Part shown: in pieces, positions 61,088 through 64,000 of the stretch | Numbering within the stretch: the first letter of the stretch is position 1 | How the letters are laid out: each line of letters begins with the position of its first letter | From: Linyphia triangularis | Lineage: Eukaryota; Arthropoda; Arachnida; Araneae; Linyphiidae | Reading direction: 5' to 3' | DNA length: 64,000 bases | Assembly: GCA_963978545.1 (NCBI GenBank) | Contig: OZ021733.1 | Span: forward strand, 32,717,424-32,781,423 | Made by a program: the position numbers and the translations under genes | Notes under the pieces: generated by a model | What the model was told of the DNA's origin: nothing | Databases searched by the model: none | The model's input: the letters and a program-made list of their open reading frames with translations, nothing else

Positions 61088-61407
61088 CTTAAAAAGAGAT
61101 ATCGTTAGAAGTGGAATATTCAGTGACCAATTTTTCAGTCAAGTTTGTCGTTAAAACCACGAACTGGGCAAAAAGTTTGCTTGTAAAATCTCCAAATTGG
61201 CAGAGATTTGGTTATCATACCGCACACATGATTCAAAAGTGACATAACTCAAAAGTCTCCATATTTTGCAATGAACTGGGTAAAGAATCACTCATTTCAT
61301 GTACTTGGAAAAACGGTGTAGGTCAGTTTCAACTTGAATTCAACTTGTAAATATTCTTATTCCGTTCAACCAGCTTCGAATCCATGCAATCTGATGTTCT
61401 GTACCAC
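61088..61407. other. non-coding DNA, nothing recognised
   Basis: Unique-looking sequence with no gene features. Confidence 0.4.
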
Positions 61408-62050
61408 ACTTTAATCCAAAATAAAGAATTGTGGAATTTTTGAAGCAAGGATGCTATATGTCAACAACTTTAACGGGGAAAGATTTCAGTCCTTAAATGT
61501 AACCAAATAGTACATGCTTTGCATCTAGACCTGATGTAACGCAATAAAGCAGGTGCAGGATGATATTTTCAGTGACAGTTAGTATCAGAATGTAACTTGT
61601 TTCCAATTTTTATCTCAAAATGAAGAATTTTGAGTTGTGCTATTTTTGAAGCAAGGATACGATTTGTCAACAACTTTAAACGGGGAAGATTTCAGTCCTT
61701 AAATGTCACCAAATAGTACATGCTTTGTTTCTAGACCTGATGTAACGCAATAAAACAGTTGTAGGATGCTGTTTTCAGTGACAGTAGCAGAATCCAACTT
61801 GTTTCCAATTTTTATCTCAAAATGAAGAATTTTGAGTTGTGCCATTTTTGAAGCAAGAATGCGATGTGTCAACAACTTTAACGGGATAAGATTTCAGTCT
61901 TGAAATGTCACCAAATAGAATACGATTTGTATCTTCACCAGATATAATACAATAAAACAAGTGTAGAATGTTGTTTTGAGTGACAGTTAGTGTCAGAATC
62001 GAACTTGTTTGAATCCAACTTTATTGTTACCTCAAAATTAAAAGATGTAC
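61408..62050. repeat. tandem array, unit about 204 bp, three copies
   Basis: Units carry TTTTTGAAGCAAGGATnC, GTCAACAACTTTAACGGGGA, AGATTTCAGTCCTTAAATGT, CACCAAATAGTACATGCTTT, GATGTAACGCAATAAA and TTTTCAGTGACAGTTAGT. The TGAAGCAAG marker recurs at 61441, 61647 and 61849 (spacing 206 and 202). The third unit is more diverged. Non-coding. Confidence 0.88.
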
Positions 62051-62600
62051 CTATGTTTATGGATTCTTTTTAATTGCTCAAAACATCTTGTTCTTGCATA
62101 TTGGCTATCGTTTACTTAAATTTGTTTACGTTTCCAAAAACCAGTATTTTTACTGTTTAAGTTTAACATGAGATGCTATTAATAACTCGAGCATTTTTAG
62201 TCGGAACAAACTTCCAAAAGTAGGGCTCATTTGTTACAAAACATCTTTAATAATAAGAAATTATTGGAAAGTAGTTACACAAGAGCAAGTTTAATTAAGG
62301 TCAAAAAACTTTTCCAGAAAAAAATAGAGCACTTTCCTTTGGCATAGACTACATAACTTGGACATCAAGATTACATTAGTTACCAAAAATATATTTATAA
62401 AATCATTATAAATGTTAACAGATCTTTCTCAAACTTTATACGTACTACTGAAACCATGAGGAAGTTGTATCTAAAAAGTAAAACTAATTAAACACAATAA
62501 ATAAAAAAATAGTTTACATTTTTATAAATCACGCTAGAAGGAAAATCATGTGACATATAATGAAAACTTTAATTATCTATGTTATTTTTTAATAAATTTT
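62051..62600. other. non-coding DNA, nothing recognised
   Basis: A/T-rich with no recognised repeats. Confidence 0.45.
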
Positions 62601-62604
62601 GTTC

Positions 62605-62825
62605 ACAACTTTCCCGATAAGGTTTAGTCCGTAAAGTTAACTTTCATATAAGCCCTAAAGTCTCATATTTCTCTACGCGGTGAACAAAATTAGATTTTGC
62701 TTTTTAATATATCATTTCCCTCACGCTTAAGTAGTAGATTCACCAAATTTTATGACAGTATGTGCATTAAAAAAGGCTCTAGACTGCTTTAAACATGGGC
62801 AATTTAATTATGACCACCCTGTATT
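62605..62825. repeat. single unit related to the 16.4-kb array
   Basis: This solitary segment resembles one 192-bp unit of the array at 16357-17127: CATATAAGCCCTAAAGTC-CATA, a GTGAACAAAATTAGATTTGC block, GGCTCTAGACTGCTTTAAA, then GCAATTTAATTATGACCACC CTGTA. The shared flank after the unit (TTTAATTATGnCCACCCTGT) suggests the monomer is itself a mobile element or part of one that was later amplified at 16.4 kb. Confidence 0.6.
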
Positions 62826-63016
62826 TTAAAAGATTTACATTTAGCCACTGAGACATTTTCTTTTATTTAGAATTTGAATTCGTAAATTGAATAAGTGATT
62901 TCACAAATTCGTAAATTAAATTACAGTGAATAAAATTTTCAAACATTAGCAGCATCTGGTGACTTAAGGGGAGTTCAAACCTTTTAACGACAGCAAAAAC
63001 GGCTTTTTTTACGTAA

Positions 63017-63675
63017 TTTTCGATAGACTTTCAATAAAATATATTAGCTATTTTTGATTGATATTTTTTATACATAATGATGTTTATTTCCTTCTTGAAA
63101 AACAATAATTATTTTAAGCATGAGTATTTTTTTTTAAGTTTTCAAGAACGTAATGATGGAAAATTTAGAAAAAAATTCTGGACATAAGTTACCCACATTA
63201 TTAAAAAAAAAGTTATTTTTCTATACCTTTAAAAAAATTTATGAGCATACACATTATAGTTTTACATTCTCTGAGCCAGGAATTAAGAATAAAGATGACA
63301 AGTTTTTTATAAAATGGCATTTATAGTTAGAGAAATTTTTTAAAATTTGTATTTTTATTTTTTAAATAAAAAATGTTTTATGTTGTATTAATGGATATTT
63401 CTAGCTTAGAGAATAAACCCATATATTAGCTTGAATTTCCATTATTAATATTGAGTTTATTCCAGAAACTCAATAAAATATATATTAGGTATGTAACTTA
63501 TGTTAAAGGAAATTGTTTCTAAATTTTCCATCATTACGTTTCACTTAAACTTTTAGCAAACATACTTATATCTAAAATAATAATTATCTTTTAAGAAGGA
63601 ATTAAACATTGTGCCGTATAAAAAATATCAATTAAAAATAGAAAGTACAATTCATTTTAAAGCATATCGAACATT
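63017..63675. mobile_element. fold-back element with arms of about 180 bp
   Basis: The left arm (63017-63205) and right arm (63478-63675) are imperfect reverse complements, sharing ACGTAATGATGGAAAATTTA, TTGATATTTTTTATAC and ACATAAGTTACn. They surround a 270-bp A/T-rich loop. Divergence between arms indicates age. Non-coding. Confidence 0.65.
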
Positions 63676-63683
63676 ATGCAAAC

Positions 63684-63720
63684 TAGAGGTGCGGAACATC
63701 GAAATAACTTTCAATTATAC
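63684..63720 (+). repeat. possible eroded end of a hAT MITE
   Basis: TAGAGGTGCGGAACATCGAA resembles the left end of the hAT MITEs at 29563 and 31567 (TAGAGGTCGGAAATATCGAT). No matching right end was seen before the window ends. Confidence 0.3.
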
Positions 63721-64000
63721 TGTAATACTGACGTGAATTTGTGTCATTCATTGTTTTTGTAGTTTCATCATTTATTTAGCTAAAATTGTCAGTTTAGCGG
63801 TGTTTTTTGCAATAATTCTTGCATGGGGTAAAAACCCCACCAAAATGCTGATTTTGGCGTGTTAGACTTTTCGATAATTGAAACTGAGGAGAGAAGAAAA
63901 AACGATCGTTAATGAGGTATGCTCAAAGAAAGAGAACTTTGTGTTAAAGATATTCGTTTTTCAACTTTTTACGCCATTAAAGCATTTTTACTGGAATTTC
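63721..64000. other. non-coding DNA, nothing recognised
   Basis: No gene or further repeat recognised up to the window edge. Confidence 0.4.

Overview
This window looks like non-coding DNA from an animal nuclear genome. It is very A/T-rich and full of short decayed repeats. It contains Pol III-type tRNA-derived SINEs, short inverted-repeat transposons with animal-style target-site duplications (TSDs), and a broken Tc1-type transposase. There are no operons, ribosome-binding sites or long open frames. An arthropod, possibly a spider or other chelicerate, is my guess from the overall texture; nothing in the sequence proves it. The longest open frames (up to about 150 codons) lie in repeats or are chance frames. 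I find no complete protein-coding gene, tRNA, rRNA or CRISPR array. The window is best read as intergenic or long-intron DNA.

Layout. 1-6.5 kb: a piggyBac-like MITE with TTAA ends (2.1 kb), three SINE copies (1.9, 2.6 and 4.6 kb, the last nested in an older SINE-like repeat), two fold-back elements (5.1 and 5.45 kb) and dispersed repeat B. 9.6-10.3 kb: a composite inverted-repeat element. 11.6-11.9 kb: A/T repeats. 15.3-17.1 kb: two tandem arrays with units of about 120 and 192 bp. 18.7-19.4 kb: a 31-bp minisatellite next to a GC-richer patch. 19.6 kb: first copy of the TTGGCC inverted-repeat family, which recurs at 27.2, 40.0 and 51.3 kb. 23.2-23.7 kb: a 269-bp duplication. 25.0-26.5 kb: a very large, nearly perfect palindrome around (AT)70, flanked by direct repeats. 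27.5-28.55 kb: a 295-bp tandem array with a SINE inside it. 29.56-32.28 kb: two hAT-type MITEs with perfect 8-bp TSDs and many TATCGATA motifs, plus a SINE. 35.2 and 45.8 kb: two copies of a fully palindromic element. 43.1-43.4 kb: the best gene-like signal, a possible minus-strand first exon with a CTCF-like motif just upstream. 46-47.5 kb: nested repeats and a TGGA satellite. 55.2-56.7 kb: a Tc1-like element with a dead transposase. 57-62.8 kb: a pogo-like MITE, a fold-back element, repeat B, a SINE and a 204-bp tandem array. 63.0-63.7 kb: another fold-back element.

The mobile elements do not work together as a system. Almost all are non-autonomous and would depend on enzymes encoded elsewhere: a LINE for the SINEs, and hAT, piggyBac and Tc1/pogo transposases for the MITEs. 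The most notable structures are the palindrome at 25.4-26.3 kb, the SINE whose empty target site is preserved in neighbouring tandem units, the hAT MITEs loaded with DRE-like motifs, and the possible promoter and exon at 43.1-43.4 kb.

All alignments were made by eye, so boundaries are good to a few bases where a TSD is stated and to tens of bases otherwise.
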